Origin: Villigracilis sp900696595
Lineage (GTDB): Bacteria; Chloroflexota; Anaerolineae; Anaerolineales; Villigracilaceae
Assembly: GCA_030263615.1 (NCBI GenBank)
Contig: SZPH01000010.1
Coordinates: 3,740 to 67,739, forward strand
Direction of reading: 5' to 3'
DNA length: 64,000 nucleotides
This document shows, piece by piece, positions 16,232-25,858 of this stretch. The first letter of the stretch is position 1. Each line of letters begins with the position of its first letter. The position numbers and the translations under genes are program-made. The notes beneath the pieces are model-generated. The model was given only the letters and a program-made list of their open reading frames with translations. It did no database searches and was not told where the DNA came from.

Positions 16232-17880
16232 GGTGTCCGTTTGACGTAATGGAAAATGTGGAAATCAATATCCTTCAGGGCTTTGGTTATTCCGGCGATC
16301 TCCATCTGTTTCTCGACGGGGGAGCGGTTTTCCTTTTCGATCAGTTCGCGCGCGGCGACCAGTTCGCGGCGGAAGGCTTTGAGAATGTCGAGCGCGATGG
16401 TGTGCGCGTCGCGTTTGTTTGCGGCGTTATGCGAGAAGCGCTGTTGAAGCATGGGACTGAACGCAATGTCGGAATTTTCTTCGATGATCTTCGCCAGTTC
16501 GACATATTCCTTTTCGGAGAGTTTGCGGCTCGAGCCGGAACTGCCCGACTTGCTGTAATTCGAGATGATGACATTGTTGACGAGCTCCGTCAATTCCTTT
16601 ATTTCATATTTGTTGGACGCGCGTTCGAGGGCGGCGGCGCGTTTGGCGTTTTCGCCCGTCAACATCCAGGCAGATTTAAGTTCTTCGATGACGATCTCAT
16701 GCGGCAGTTGCCAGGTGCCGATGTCTATCCAGTGAACGGCGACGCCCAACCGCGCGGCTTCCGCCTTGAACTCGTCGTTGAAGAATTGGGCGGTGATATT
16801 CGACCGCGAGAGGAATTCCGGCGGTTTGGACGCGCCCGACGGGCTGACGCGCGCGGTTTGTTCGCCGGTCATTTCGACCCGCATCTGTTTGTTGGTCGCT
16901 TCGTTCATTATCAGTTCGTCGAGTTCCCTGGCGCTGATGTTGGCGAGGATTTCGCTCAGACTGTGCGAGGCGATGACCTTTTCCAGTTCGCCGATCACGA
17001 GCGGCAGGACGGTCGTGTCCCAGGGGAAGGAGACGCCGAAAACTTTTGCGGGCGCGGGCGTGATGATGACCTGGTCGTATACCAGCGAATGAACCGCTTT
17101 TTCTTCGTAGTGATACGGGTTGTTTTCAGGCGCCTGTTCTTTGGGTTTGCGCAGGATGCTGAACATGACCTTGATGTCCTGCGCTTCGATCGGAATGCCG
17201 TCCTTTGTGCGCGCTCTGACGGAGATGCCGCGCGCGAACTGGTCGCGCAGGTTGACGATGGCGTATTCGCGTTTGCCGGGTTTGTCCGATTTGCCGATCT
17301 CGCGGATGCGTTCAAAGCATCCCAGTTTCCAGGGTTTATCGCGCGGTTCGATGATCTCCGGGAAGCCGTCCACCCGTTCGAGCAGGGCGACGCTGTCGAG
17401 GTTGACCTGCGCGTAACCCGGCCCGCCGATGCGGATGACGGGCGAGCGTTCGTCCTGGTCGGAGATGCCGCCTTCGCTGATGGTGATGCGTTTGAGTTTA
17501 TCCTGCTCCGATACTTTGTTCCAGTCGCCGATATGGTCAAGGCTGGAGCCGAACGCCACATCTTCAATGAAGTCATGGGCGAGGGCTTGGTCTTCCAGTT
17601 CGAAGATATCCGCAAGGTATGTTGCGGCTTTGTTCCTTGCCAGGGCGTAGATCACGACGAAGAGCGGCAGGTATTTGAATGCGCTCAAGGCGATGACGGC
17701 GAGCCGCTGGAGGTTGTTTGTGGCGAGGAAGATGAATGAAGCCAGAGTCAACCCGCTCAGGATCGCCCATGCGCCGAACCCGGCAATGGAGCGGATGCGG
17801 TTGCGGTATTCGATCCCCTCCCCGGTCAGGGCGAAGAGGCGCGGGATCACTTCCTCCCGCTGGAAGCGGATGCGCTTCAT
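16228..17880 (-). CDS. SPFH-like membrane protein (550 aa)
   Basis: Two hydrophobic segments near residues 33-55 and 65-80 anchor the N-terminus. The middle shows the SPFH/prohibitin-like layout: PVIRIGGPGYAQVNLDSVALLERVDG, then a strand with a charged turn (ISVRARTKDGIPIEAQDIKV), then long helical segments with Glu/Lys/Arg-rich heptads. A C-terminal ~130-residue helical tail contains a Ser/Gly linker. SPFH proteins assemble membrane-associated cages or microdomains that host proteases or signalling partners. Its start overlaps the stop of the upstream SPFH gene by four bases, and its stop overlaps psuG, so all three are one coupled operon. The exact role is unknown. Confidence 0.65.
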   Translation of the reverse strand: MKRIRFQREEVIPRLFALTGEGIEYRNRIRSIAGFGAWAILSGLTLASFIFLATNNLQRLAVIALSAFKYLPLFVVIYALARNKAATYLADIFELEDQALAHDFIEDVAFGSSLDHIGDWNKVSEQDKLKRITISEGGISDQDERSPVIRIGGPGYAQVNLDSVALLERVDGFPEIIEPRDKPWKLGCFERIREIGKSDKPGKREYAIVNLRDQFARGISVRARTKDGIPIEAQDIKVMFSILRKPKEQAPENNPYHYEEKAVHSLVYDQVIITPAPAKVFGVSFPWDTTVLPLVIGELEKVIASHSLSEILANISARELDELIMNEATNKQMRVEMTGEQTARVSPSGASKPPEFLSRSNITAQFFNDEFKAEAARLGVAVHWIDIGTWQLPHEIVIEELKSAWMLTGENAKRAAALERASNKYEIKELTELVNNVIISNYSKSGSSGSSRKLSEKEYVELAKIIEENSDIAFSPMLQQRFSHNAANKRDAHTIALDILKAFRRELVAARELIEKENRSPVEKQMEIAGITKALKDIDFHIFHYVKRTP

Positions 17881-19307
17881 GGCTTGCCCTCGTCGCGGCG
17901 CATGGCGGCGTCAAGTTTGTTGATCAGCAGCCACTTCCAGATTTCGTCGAGTTTTTTGATTTCGGCTTCCATCTGGTTGTTGGCGCGGCTTTTGATCAGG
18001 ATGGTTTCGCGCAGGGGTTCGATCAGGTTTTGCAGAGTGGCGAAGAGCTCCTGCGGGGGGAGGATGGGGTTGTTGAACTTTTGCGAGGCGAGGCGGGCGA
18101 AGGTTTTGACGGCTTCGTTGTGCGCCGCCGTTTCGATCAGTTTTTCGCGCTCGTTTAGTATGTTCTCTTCGCGTCGGGCGACCTTCATCCATTCGGCGTT
18201 CCAGTTCTTGACGGTCTGTTCTTCGATGACGGGGTCGAACATGACGTTGCGGATGCGCACATCCATGATCTCCAGCCCGCGCATTTCGAGTTGTTCGTAC
18301 TCGAGGCTGGGGAGCGCCTTGCCGGTCGGGTTGGGGATGCCTGTGTCGTCCAGCGCCACCACGAACGGGCGCTTTACGCGCCGGTTGATCATGTCTTCGA
18401 TGGTTTTCAACCCGCTGACGCCTTCGGCTTTGAAGAGATCCTCCAGTTTGAATTTGCGCACATATTCGCGCCACAGGTTTACGACCAGGTGGGCGGGCAG
18501 GCGATGCCATTCCATGCGGACGCGTTTGTTGTCGGCTGCGCCGAGTTCGATCATCTCGCGCGTTACGGCGTGCAGTATTGCTTCGGCGTTGTATCCATAA
18601 TGCGAGGTCACGCCGCTTTCGGAGGGGGTGTTTTGCGCCGGTCGTTTGATGCGGAATTTGATGCTGATGGAGGGGGAGATTTCGAATCCGTCGCGGGTGA
18701 GGCCGGCGGTCTGCTGGCGGCGGGCTTGCAGTTCGTTGTATTTTTTCGGGTCGGAGATCGGAACCGGGTTGAGGAAAGGCTGGTCGCTTACGTCGGGGCC
18801 GATGACCTGTAACTGTGTTCGCAAGTCCACGCCTTGGTCCTGTGTGATTTTTTCCCTGCCGCGCGTGAAGCGGATTCCGGGTCCTGCGGGTCCGATGATC
18901 TGCGTATCCGTTTGCAGGACGACTGCGCTGGCAGTATCCAGCACGATCACGCCGGGACCTTGTTTTTTGGTCTCGCCTTCGTGCATGATCACCCGCCCGT
19001 TCTTGACGAAGAGCGTCGGCCCGCGAGCGCCGTCGAAGGCGCTCACCCGCGCGTGAATTTCGCGCCGGTCGTCGGGCGTCTGCACCGGCAGGACGAATTG
19101 GGAAAAGAAATAGATCAGTTTATCGAGGATGAAAAACGCCGCGGCGACATCTATAACCAGGATGAACCCGGCAACTCCGAGCGTGACGAGGTTGGTATAG
19201 TCCACCCCCAGCGCGTAGAGGACGCCGTGAAAGACGAGGGCGGTCACGAAGATCGCGCCGAAGGGCGTCTGCAAAGAGGAAGCGATGCCGCCGAATACTC
19301 GTTTCAT
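17877..19307 (-). CDS. SPFH/band 7-like membrane protein (476 aa)
   Basis: Two N-terminal transmembrane segments (about residues 16-36 and 42-68) are followed by an SPFH domain. Its parts are GRVIMHEGETKKQGPGVIVL, GPAGPGIRFTRGREK, the VDLRTQLQVIGP strand and TRDGFEISPSISIKFRIK, which is the usual band-7 signature of a strand after a charged turn. The C-terminal half is helical, with LEMRGLEIMDVRIRNVMFDP in the position of the flotillin-type linker. First gene of the SPFH-SPFH-psuG operon, coupled by ATGA overlap. The two SPFH proteins probably form a hetero-oligomer, by analogy with HflK/HflC; that is inference. Confidence 0.75.
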   Translation of the reverse strand: MKRVFGGIASSLQTPFGAIFVTALVFHGVLYALGVDYTNLVTLGVAGFILVIDVAAAFFILDKLIYFFSQFVLPVQTPDDRREIHARVSAFDGARGPTLFVKNGRVIMHEGETKKQGPGVIVLDTASAVVLQTDTQIIGPAGPGIRFTRGREKITQDQGVDLRTQLQVIGPDVSDQPFLNPVPISDPKKYNELQARRQQTAGLTRDGFEISPSISIKFRIKRPAQNTPSESGVTSHYGYNAEAILHAVTREMIELGAADNKRVRMEWHRLPAHLVVNLWREYVRKFKLEDLFKAEGVSGLKTIEDMINRRVKRPFVVALDDTGIPNPTGKALPSLEYEQLEMRGLEIMDVRIRNVMFDPVIEEQTVKNWNAEWMKVARREENILNEREKLIETAAHNEAVKTFARLASQKFNNPILPPQELFATLQNLIEPLRETILIKSRANNQMEAEIKKLDEIWKWLLINKLDAAMRRDEGKP

Positions 19308-19401
19308 GGTGCGGGGATTTTAAAGCAAATTTGGGGAATGTGGGATTGAAATTGGCTTGCAGGGAATCGAGCGTTATTCTCCCCGCTCGGAACGCGAAAT
19401 G

Positions 19402-20055
19402 TCAGCCGCTTTGTATGCGCGGCAACAACCATGCAATCGCCTCTCCCACGTTACGGCATGTGAAATCGGGCGAGGCGGCTTCAGCGCCCTGATACACATC
19501 TTTTCCACCGTTGGATAGCAACAGGATGGTTTTGCATCCGGCCGATCGTCCCGCCCCAATATCCGACAGTTTGTCGCCTATCATGAAAGAGGCGGACAAA
19601 TCAATATTGAAATCCCGCGCCGCTTGCAGTATCAATCCCGGTTTGGGCTTTCTGCATTGACATTCCGGGGTGACTTCCGGGCTGTGCGGGCAGTAATAGA
19701 GGGCGTCGTAATACGCTCCTGCGGCTGAGAGTTCCGCCCATAATTTTTCATTGACGCGCTCCAATTGCTCTGGCGATAAAAGGTTTTTAGCGATGGCGGC
19801 CTGGTTGGTGATGATTATGACGGGAATGTCCAGGTCGTTCAATGTCCGCACGGACTCGCCGGCGGTTGGAATGAGTTCGATGTCGGCAGGCTGTAAAATA
19901 TAGCCTCTTTCTACATTAAGGGTCCCATCGCGGTCGAGAAAAACCGCGCCTCTGGCGGACTTTTCATGTCCGACCCCGCCCGACAAGGCTTCTCTTGCCG
20001 TCAGTCTGTCGGAAAGAATCCTGCTTTTTGGCCTTTGCATGGCGATATTTTTCAT
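19402..20055 (-). CDS. gmhB: HAD-IIIA phosphatase, D-glycero-D-manno-heptose 1,7-bisphosphate phosphatase type
   Basis: HAD motifs in order: FLDRDGTLN (nucleophile and acid Asp), IIITNQAA, KPKPGLI (Lys) and MIGDKLSDIGAG (acidic pair). The loop CPHSPEVTPECQC supplies the zinc ligands that mark GmhB-like enzymes. GmhB removes the C7 phosphate from heptose 1,7-bisphosphate in ADP-heptose synthesis; related enzymes act on histidinol phosphate or other sugars. Length 217 with a variable ~35-residue N-terminus; the true start could be Met6 (20040). Divergent from the phosphohexomutase at 20089, which is consistent with a sugar-nucleotide role. Confidence 0.8.
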   Translation of the reverse strand: MKNIAMQRPKSRILSDRLTAREALSGGVGHEKSARGAVFLDRDGTLNVERGYILQPADIELIPTAGESVRTLNDLDIPVIIITNQAAIAKNLLSPEQLERVNEKLWAELSAAGAYYDALYYCPHSPEVTPECQCRKPKPGLILQAARDFNIDLSASFMIGDKLSDIGAGRSAGCKTILLLSNGGKDVYQGAEAASPDFTCRNVGEAIAWLLPRIQSG

Positions 20056-20067
20056 ATCAAAAAGTTG

Positions 20068-20073
20068 TATAAT
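20068..20073 (+). promoter_or_regulatory. -10 box of the phosphohexomutase gene
   Basis: TATAAT 15 bases before ATG 20089, with AGGATGG as a possible ribosome site between. It lies in the 33-bp space between two divergent genes and supports 20089 as the start. Confidence 0.5.
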
Positions 20074-20088
20074 GACGGCGAGGATGGA

Positions 20089-21522
20089 ATGTATAAGTTG
20101 TTCAGCGCAGACGGCATACGTGGAAGGGTGGATAGCGGGATTCTATCATCGGAATCCCTCGAACGGCTTGGGCTGGCGCTTGCCATCTGGTGGCGGGAGA
20201 CGACGCCTCATCCCGAAATTTTGATCGGGCGCGACACCCGCGAATCCGGCGAACGCATCAAACAGCGCTTGGTCATGGGGTTGACGCGGGGAGGGGTGCG
20301 GGTGGTGGACGCTGGGATTATCACAACTCCGGCGATATCTTTTCTGATCATTCATACGGGCGTCTTTTGCGGAGGGATATCCATTTCCGGCTCTCACCTG
20401 CCGGTAATCGAAAACGGGATCAAGATTTTCAATGAGTTTGGCATGAAGGTGGATGACAAAACGGAAGATTCGCTGGCGGAATTATTTACAGAGACGTTTC
20501 CCTCCCGGTTTCGCAACCTGCCTTCGCCGATCATTAAGAGCGAGCGACTCGCCGACGTGTATGTTGACGAATTGATCGCGGAATATCCGGCGTTTCGCTT
20601 TTCTCAAAAAATAGCGGTTGACTATGCCAATGGGGCCGCCTCCATGGTGGGCGGCAGAACGCTTTCAAAACTGCGAATCAAACCCCTGTCCGTCAATATC
20701 TCTCCAAATGGAACCAACATAAACCTGCATTCCGGCTCGGAATATGCCAGACATTCTCCCAAAGAGTTTGCGCGCGAATTTCAACGTTATGGCTGCGATA
20801 TCGGCGTGGCGTTGGATGGCGACGGCGACCGGGTGGTGTTCATAGATAAATCCGGGCGGTTTTTCGACGGGGACATGATCCTTGCCGCGCTGGCTCTGGA
20901 CCTGAAACAATCCGGCAGATTGAGGAACAACAGGGTGGTTGTCACCCAGATGAGCAACAGCGGGCTGATGGATCACCTGAAAAAACAGGAAATTGAAACG
21001 TCGGTGGTGAAGAACGGCGACAAGCACATCACAGACGCTTTGCTAAAAGACGATCTCATCCTGGGCGGCGAGCAGATCGGGCATATCATCATCCGCACCA
21101 GCAATAAACGGGTGACGGGCGACGGCTTGCGAACAATGTTGTGGGTATTGAATGAATTGGTTGATCAACCCGGGCGCGAGATCGAAGACCTGATCGGCGG
21201 GCTTAGAAAATGGCCGCAGGTCAACGCCGCCGTCTATCTGCGCGAACGCACAAGCGTTGCGGCCAGTCAGATTCCCGGGCTGGAAAGCCTGCTCGACTCC
21301 ATCCGCCAGACGGCGCCGGACTTATCCCGCCTGGAATGTCGTCCCGCCAGCACCGAGTCGTCCTATCGCATTATGCTGGAGGCGACAGGCACCCCCATCC
21401 ATATCCTCGCGGAGTTGACGCGCCAGACGGCGCTCCACATTCAAAAAGAACTGGATTCACTGGGGCAGCCGATCGAAATTCTGGATTGCGTGGGCGGCGG
21501 ACATATTCATTTGGCGGGATAA
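20089..21522 (+). CDS. Phosphohexomutase (phosphoglucomutase/phosphomannomutase/GlmM family)
   Basis: 477 residues. The start MYKLFSADGIRG is the family N-terminus. Other family parts are the sugar-phosphate-binding IGRDTRESGERIKQ, the metal loop ALDGDGDRVVFID and a C-terminal phosphate-binding region near residue 440. The catalytic phosphoserine loop reads SGSHLPVIENG, whereas most members have (T/A)SHNP; the serine is kept but the Asn is Leu. This variant may narrow the substrate. GlmM would give GlcN-1-P, PMM would give mannose-1-P. Start chosen at 20089 because the upstream in-frame sequence overlaps the divergent gmhB coding region. Its last 16 bases overlap the convergent STAND gene. 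Confidence 0.82.
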   Translation: MYKLFSADGIRGRVDSGILSSESLERLGLALAIWWRETTPHPEILIGRDTRESGERIKQRLVMGLTRGGVRVVDAGIITTPAISFLIIHTGVFCGGISISGSHLPVIENGIKIFNEFGMKVDDKTEDSLAELFTETFPSRFRNLPSPIIKSERLADVYVDELIAEYPAFRFSQKIAVDYANGAASMVGGRTLSKLRIKPLSVNISPNGTNINLHSGSEYARHSPKEFAREFQRYGCDIGVALDGDGDRVVFIDKSGRFFDGDMILAALALDLKQSGRLRNNRVVVTQMSNSGLMDHLKKQEIETSVVKNGDKHITDALLKDDLILGGEQIGHIIIRTSNKRVTGDGLRTMLWVLNELVDQPGREIEDLIGGLRKWPQVNAAVYLRERTSVAASQIPGLESLLDSIRQTAPDLSRLECRPASTESSYRIMLEATGTPIHILAELTRQTALHIQKELDSLGQPIEILDCVGGGHIHLAG

Positions 21523-24500
21523 ACGCCCAGCATGACAAAGAGTTGATCGAACAGCGGTTTGACCCATTCCGGCGGGATGCGATACTTCTGAATGAGTTTA
21601 TCCACATGTTTTGCCAGTTTCAACGTCGTCTCGCGGTCGTAACGGCTGAAACGATTGTAAATCCGTTCGGTGGCTTTGATGTATGTGTTGGCGGAGATCG
21701 AAGAGTAGCGGTAATAGTATGCGACGGATAACAGGTAATGTTCCAACGCTTCCTGCGCCCGCTTTATATCCATGGTTTTGGCGGACATCATCCGGTCGAA
21801 GATGATGGCGCCGATCAGGGCTTCGACTTGTCCCATCAGTTTGAAGTATGCATCCGTCACTTCGGCGTCCGGCATGGATTTCGGTTTTATATTGGGGCGG
21901 AATTTGTACCTGTCCGGCGTCTCGGCGAGAATTTGATTCAATTCCAGCATGGCTTTTTCGTGTTCCCGGGCGCGGAAATACAACACGGCCAGGTCCTGTT
22001 TGCTGTCCAGCCGTTCCATGAAGTAATCGTATTTTTCGGCGAGCGCGATCGCTTCCTCGTAACGGTCAACGCCGTTCTTGAACGTTGTTTGCATGTCTTT
22101 GCGCGAAACGTTGCCCTGCGTCTGAAGCAGATACAGGGAACGATGACAGGAGCCCAGTTCGTTCAGAACATAAACATACCGAATGGTTTCCTGAACCGAA
22201 TCCTTGAAGATGCGCCGAGCGCCATCCAGGTCGGAAATGGCGCTTTGGATATATTCCAGCGACTGCTCGCGGGAGAGGCCGTAATCTTCCTTGGATTCAG
22301 ACATACTGCGCCGAATCATTGCCCGTGTCAGGAGCGCCAGCCCTTTGCCGCGCTCCACAGACATGCCGGTAAACGTATCGTATGCTTTTTCCACGTTTTC
22401 GAGCGCCTGGTAGGGATATCTGAATCTATGCAGGATGCTGGCAAGCGATATCTGGCTCATCGCCACACGATATCTGGATTGATCGTCCTGGCGTTTCTTT
22501 AGCCCCTTTTCGACGTGTAACAAAGCGGGCGGCTCGTGCCACAAGGCGGCGTGAATGCGCCCCATATTGTCGAGCGTGGTGGCTTCTTCGTCCGTCAGTT
22601 GCGCCAGTTCAAAATATTTCAAGGCTTCGGACAGTTCAATCAACGCCGCCTTGTTTTTTCCCAGATACATCCAATAGGTGTAGCCCAGGTTGTTATGCGT
22701 CCTGCCCTTGACGAAGCAAATGCGCTTTAATTCATATTCTTTCAGGCGCTTCCTTTCAGCCTCCAGTTTTTTCAAGCTGAAATATGCGAGAACGTCGAGA
22801 TTGTCCTCGTAGATTTTACTGGCTTCCTTGATTTTTCCCAGGTACATCAGGGATTGCGCCTGCCAGATGCCCAGTTCCGCATAGGAGGCGCGATACAAGT
22901 TTTTATCTCTCCGATAAATCTGTTCCGCCCATACGGCTTTCTCCGCCACGCGAGTCGCCTCTTCATGCCGCCCGCGGAAGGAAAGGCGGCGGACCCACAT
23001 CATGGCGCTGTCAATTCGGAATTGATCCCACAAATCGGGCATGAGCGCGGCAATGCTTTCACGATCAAGGACGCTGCTGGCGGAATCCTCATGCCCTTTG
23101 GGGTCGGCGTTCACCGCGAATTGCGCCATTGCGTCCCGCAAGCGCATCTCGAAACCGGTCTTGACTTTTCGGAAGGCTTGATCGGCCTGTTCGAGATACC
23201 ATAGGTACCCGTCTTTTGGGCTTGATCGCAACCTGTAGAACAGCGACTCGACGAGCAGATCCGAGATTGGGTCGTCCTTCCGTTCCCCGCTATCGGCGGA
23301 TTGCTGTCCGCTTCCCGCTTTGAGCAAAGCGGCGATCTTTCCATCGTACCATCCTACGATTCTCTTACAATTATCCCGAACCTGGGCAGGTTTCCAAATT
23401 ACCGGGTCGCAGATGGCGTACATGGCGTCGTGTAGAAAATAGGTGATGTTCTGGTCCCGTTTTCTTGAGGCGGGCGATCGTTTGGGCAGTTTTCGCGTTT
23501 TGACAAAAGGAAGGCTGGCAAAGGCGCGCAGTTCGGTTTCGAGCGGTCCGTATTCTGAAGGCTCCAGCGCCGCCAGCAGGTCCGGCGTCAACCCATTGCG
23601 CGCCAGGGCGAGATATTGCAAAATGGTGCGGGTCTCCGGGCGGCTGTGATTCATGTAGACGCCCAGCAACATCTTTCCGGTTTCAGACATATCGTCTTTT
23701 TTGTCCAACGCCTTTTGAACGTCGCTGAATTTTCCGGTCGTTAGGATGGCTTGAAGAGCGATGTCCATTAATAGGGGATTGTATTTTGCCCCTTCGGCAA
23801 GGACTTTTTTGTTTTCGCGCGTCAGGATCTTTTTCAGGTTTGGGTAGGTCGCCTCACGAAAAGCGAAGAACCCGCTGGTTTCGTCTTCCGAGAGGAAAGA
23901 CAGATCCTTGCTTTCGAAACGAATGCGCCCGAAGGACCTATCCCGATTGAAATTCGCCTCGTCTATGACCGCTTTGATGCGGGTTTCCAGGCGTTTTGCA
24001 GGCCTGCCAAAGAGCAGGATGGTCGCGTTGGAAAGGCGCGTGATTTGATTTAACAACCACCCCATTACGGAGGATGTGTCGTCCAGGTCGCCGATTTGTC
24101 CGAGCGCCGCTTCCGTTGGGTCGAGCGCGCTCTGAAGCCTTTCCACAGTATCGAACGCCCAGACAAGATGATTTTCGCGGGCAATTTTTCGGATGTCCGA
24201 CGAAAACGTCCGTTCGACGATCAATCGCTGTTCCTCCAACGGGGGACCGCCCGTCCCTCCGGTGGCGAGTTTTACATATATTTTTCGTTCGGCATAATAT
24301 TCTTTGAAAGCGGCTTCCGGCGTCTGCGAGAAGGATTGAATCAGCAGGCTTTCGATTCCGCGATTATTGTTGGTGTCGGGGTCGTATAGGTCCAAAATCC
24401 CCGACCACATGATTCCATTTTTCGCGCTCGGCTCGTATCCATCCGCGCTTCCTAGGCGCGTCCCAATATCGCGCGCCAGAAAGGTCTTTCCCGCCCCTGC

Positions 24501-24617
24501 GGGCGCTTTTACAAGATAAACGGTGACGCCTTTTCTCTCGTCGTCTTTTTGCGCAAGGATGCCCTTATAAATCTCATCGGCGGCGCGCCGGTTGATCCAC
24601 GGAAAGGTTCGTTTCAT
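21507..24617 (-). CDS. STAND-type ATPase with long TPR-like C-terminus
   Basis: 1036 residues. Walker A is KAPAGAGKTFLARDIG (about 38-53), and the HLVWAFDTVERLQ segment is a probable Walker B. A helical sensor/arm region follows to about residue 430. The rest is made of degenerate tetratricopeptide-like helix pairs (for example TLDNMGRIHAALWHEPPALL and ELGSCHRSLYLLQTQGN). STAND proteins switch on ligand binding and recruit partners; here the TPR part would be the sensor. It lies two bases after the preceding ATPase gene, with GGAGG before its ATG, so it is tightly coupled to it. Last gene of the 12-kb minus-strand cluster. No catalytic effector domain is visible. Confidence 0.75.
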   Translation of the reverse strand: MKRTFPWINRRAADEIYKGILAQKDDERKGVTVYLVKAPAGAGKTFLARDIGTRLGSADGYEPSAKNGIMWSGILDLYDPDTNNNRGIESLLIQSFSQTPEAAFKEYYAERKIYVKLATGGTGGPPLEEQRLIVERTFSSDIRKIARENHLVWAFDTVERLQSALDPTEAALGQIGDLDDTSSVMGWLLNQITRLSNATILLFGRPAKRLETRIKAVIDEANFNRDRSFGRIRFESKDLSFLSEDETSGFFAFREATYPNLKKILTRENKKVLAEGAKYNPLLMDIALQAILTTGKFSDVQKALDKKDDMSETGKMLLGVYMNHSRPETRTILQYLALARNGLTPDLLAALEPSEYGPLETELRAFASLPFVKTRKLPKRSPASRKRDQNITYFLHDAMYAICDPVIWKPAQVRDNCKRIVGWYDGKIAALLKAGSGQQSADSGERKDDPISDLLVESLFYRLRSSPKDGYLWYLEQADQAFRKVKTGFEMRLRDAMAQFAVNADPKGHEDSASSVLDRESIAALMPDLWDQFRIDSAMMWVRRLSFRGRHEEATRVAEKAVWAEQIYRRDKNLYRASYAELGIWQAQSLMYLGKIKEASKIYEDNLDVLAYFSLKKLEAERKRLKEYELKRICFVKGRTHNNLGYTYWMYLGKNKAALIELSEALKYFELAQLTDEEATTLDNMGRIHAALWHEPPALLHVEKGLKKRQDDQSRYRVAMSQISLASILHRFRYPYQALENVEKAYDTFTGMSVERGKGLALLTRAMIRRSMSESKEDYGLSREQSLEYIQSAISDLDGARRIFKDSVQETIRYVYVLNELGSCHRSLYLLQTQGNVSRKDMQTTFKNGVDRYEEAIALAEKYDYFMERLDSKQDLAVLYFRAREHEKAMLELNQILAETPDRYKFRPNIKPKSMPDAEVTDAYFKLMGQVEALIGAIIFDRMMSAKTMDIKRAQEALEHYLLSVAYYYRYSSISANTYIKATERIYNRFSRYDRETTLKLAKHVDKLIQKYRIPPEWVKPLFDQLFVMLGVYPAK

Positions 24618-24619
24618 GA

Positions 24620-25858
24620 TTATGCCTCCATTTCCTCTCTATAGGTTGAAAACATGGCCGCGATCTTTTTATGATATTTTTCCCCGATCAGGGAGAGTAT
24701 TTCATCTTTTAACTCCGGGTCGCCGTCGGCGCTTTCCCACTTTTGCAAGACCTGTTTCCAGTTTGCGCCGTTCCAGTGATCCCGCATGGATCGAACCCAT
24801 TTGACGCAATGCGCCCCGCGCTTATCCGGGGCCTGGGCGCGGACGGTCTGCGCCTGATGATAGACGGCGCTCACGATCAATTGAGGCAGGAATGCCGCGC
24901 TTTTTGCCTCCTCCTCAAAGTAGTCCGCCGCAATGTGTTGAATCCCGGCGAAGCGTTTGGGTTGTTTCAGGGCGTAGTCCAAAGCCAGCAGCCTCCGAAC
25001 GGCGTTATCTGTAAACCGATAGGCGCCGCTGTCCGTATCGAAGCGGATGATCCAACGGCGGGTCAATTCGTTGATTTGCCCGTTGTATCTGGCGAGCAGT
25101 CCGTCATCCTCTGAATCGCCGTCGCCCCGGGATTTTTTCAAAATATACACGTTGAAAGCGGGGAAGAGACTTGCGATTTGAGCGATCTCCTCGGTTTCGG
25201 CTGGCAGGTCTTCTAAAAAGTATTTGGATGCGAACCGCGCGGCGTCCGCCTTTTTCCATGTGCGATGGGTTAAATATTCCTCCATCACTTTGGGATGGCC
25301 GAAGGTTAGGTTGTGAACTGTTTCAGCGTCCGGCTTGCCGCCTTTGAGCATATCCCGGACTTCGTCACGACTCAACGGTCCCAGTTGATAATTTTCCTGG
25401 CGGAGGCGGACGTCGTACTCCTGCCACTGGGTAAGTTCCAGTTGACTTCCGACTATGATGAGGGTATCCCCCCGTTCGACCAGCGGCAGGATAAGGTTGG
25501 TTTCAAGATCGAAGAAGTCCCTGCCGGAAGGGTCTTTCAGCAGGACGTCCATATTATCGAAAATCACCGCCTTATAAGTCTCCTTTTTTTTCTCGACGGA
25601 CTTCAGGATTTTTGAGGGCAAGCCTTTAACGGCAGTCTTTCCCATATCCCACAAGCCCGCGACGCCGATGTTTGCTTCAGCAGACAGCCGTCTTTTGACC
25701 TCCTCTAAAAAGGTGGTTTTTCCGCTACCGCGACTTCCCCAAAAGACAAGCAGAAGTGGGGATTCACTATTTGCCATCCTGCCAAGCGCGTCGAGAACTT
25801 TGTCAGCCAAGTTCAGGCGGGATGCCATGAGCGTGTTGCTGTGCGTGGTTTTTGGCAT
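24620..25858 (-). CDS. AAA-type ATPase (412 aa), middle gene of the NTPase trio
   Basis: P-loop LLLVFWGSRGSGKTTFLEEV near residue 35, Walker B VIFDNMDVLL near residue 97, and a sensor-like TLIIVGSQLELTQW near residue 132. A winged-helix-like region (RRWIIRFDTDSGAYRFTDNAVRRLL) and a helical tail follow, as in Orc/STAND-like ATPases. The gene starts directly at the stop of the upstream DUF4062 gene with a strong AAGGAGG, and ends two bases before the next ATPase start. The trio is therefore almost certainly co-translated. Function unknown; the context suggests a multi-NTPase sensing complex. Confidence 0.7.
   Translation of the reverse strand: MPKTTHSNTLMASRLNLADKVLDALGRMANSESPLLLVFWGSRGSGKTTFLEEVKRRLSAEANIGVAGLWDMGKTAVKGLPSKILKSVEKKKETYKAVIFDNMDVLLKDPSGRDFFDLETNLILPLVERGDTLIIVGSQLELTQWQEYDVRLRQENYQLGPLSRDEVRDMLKGGKPDAETVHNLTFGHPKVMEEYLTHRTWKKADAARFASKYFLEDLPAETEEIAQIASLFPAFNVYILKKSRGDGDSEDDGLLARYNGQINELTRRWIIRFDTDSGAYRFTDNAVRRLLALDYALKQPKRFAGIQHIAADYFEEEAKSAAFLPQLIVSAVYHQAQTVRAQAPDKRGAHCVKWVRSMRDHWNGANWKQVLQKWESADGDPELKDEILSLIGEKYHKKIAAMFSTYREEMEA

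Noticed and set aside
16219..17739. A 506-residue plus-strand frame opposite the 550-residue SPFH gene
   Set aside because: Antisense shadow; Phe/Asp/Arg-rich, no domain, and the minus-strand gene is coupled to its neighbours on both sides.
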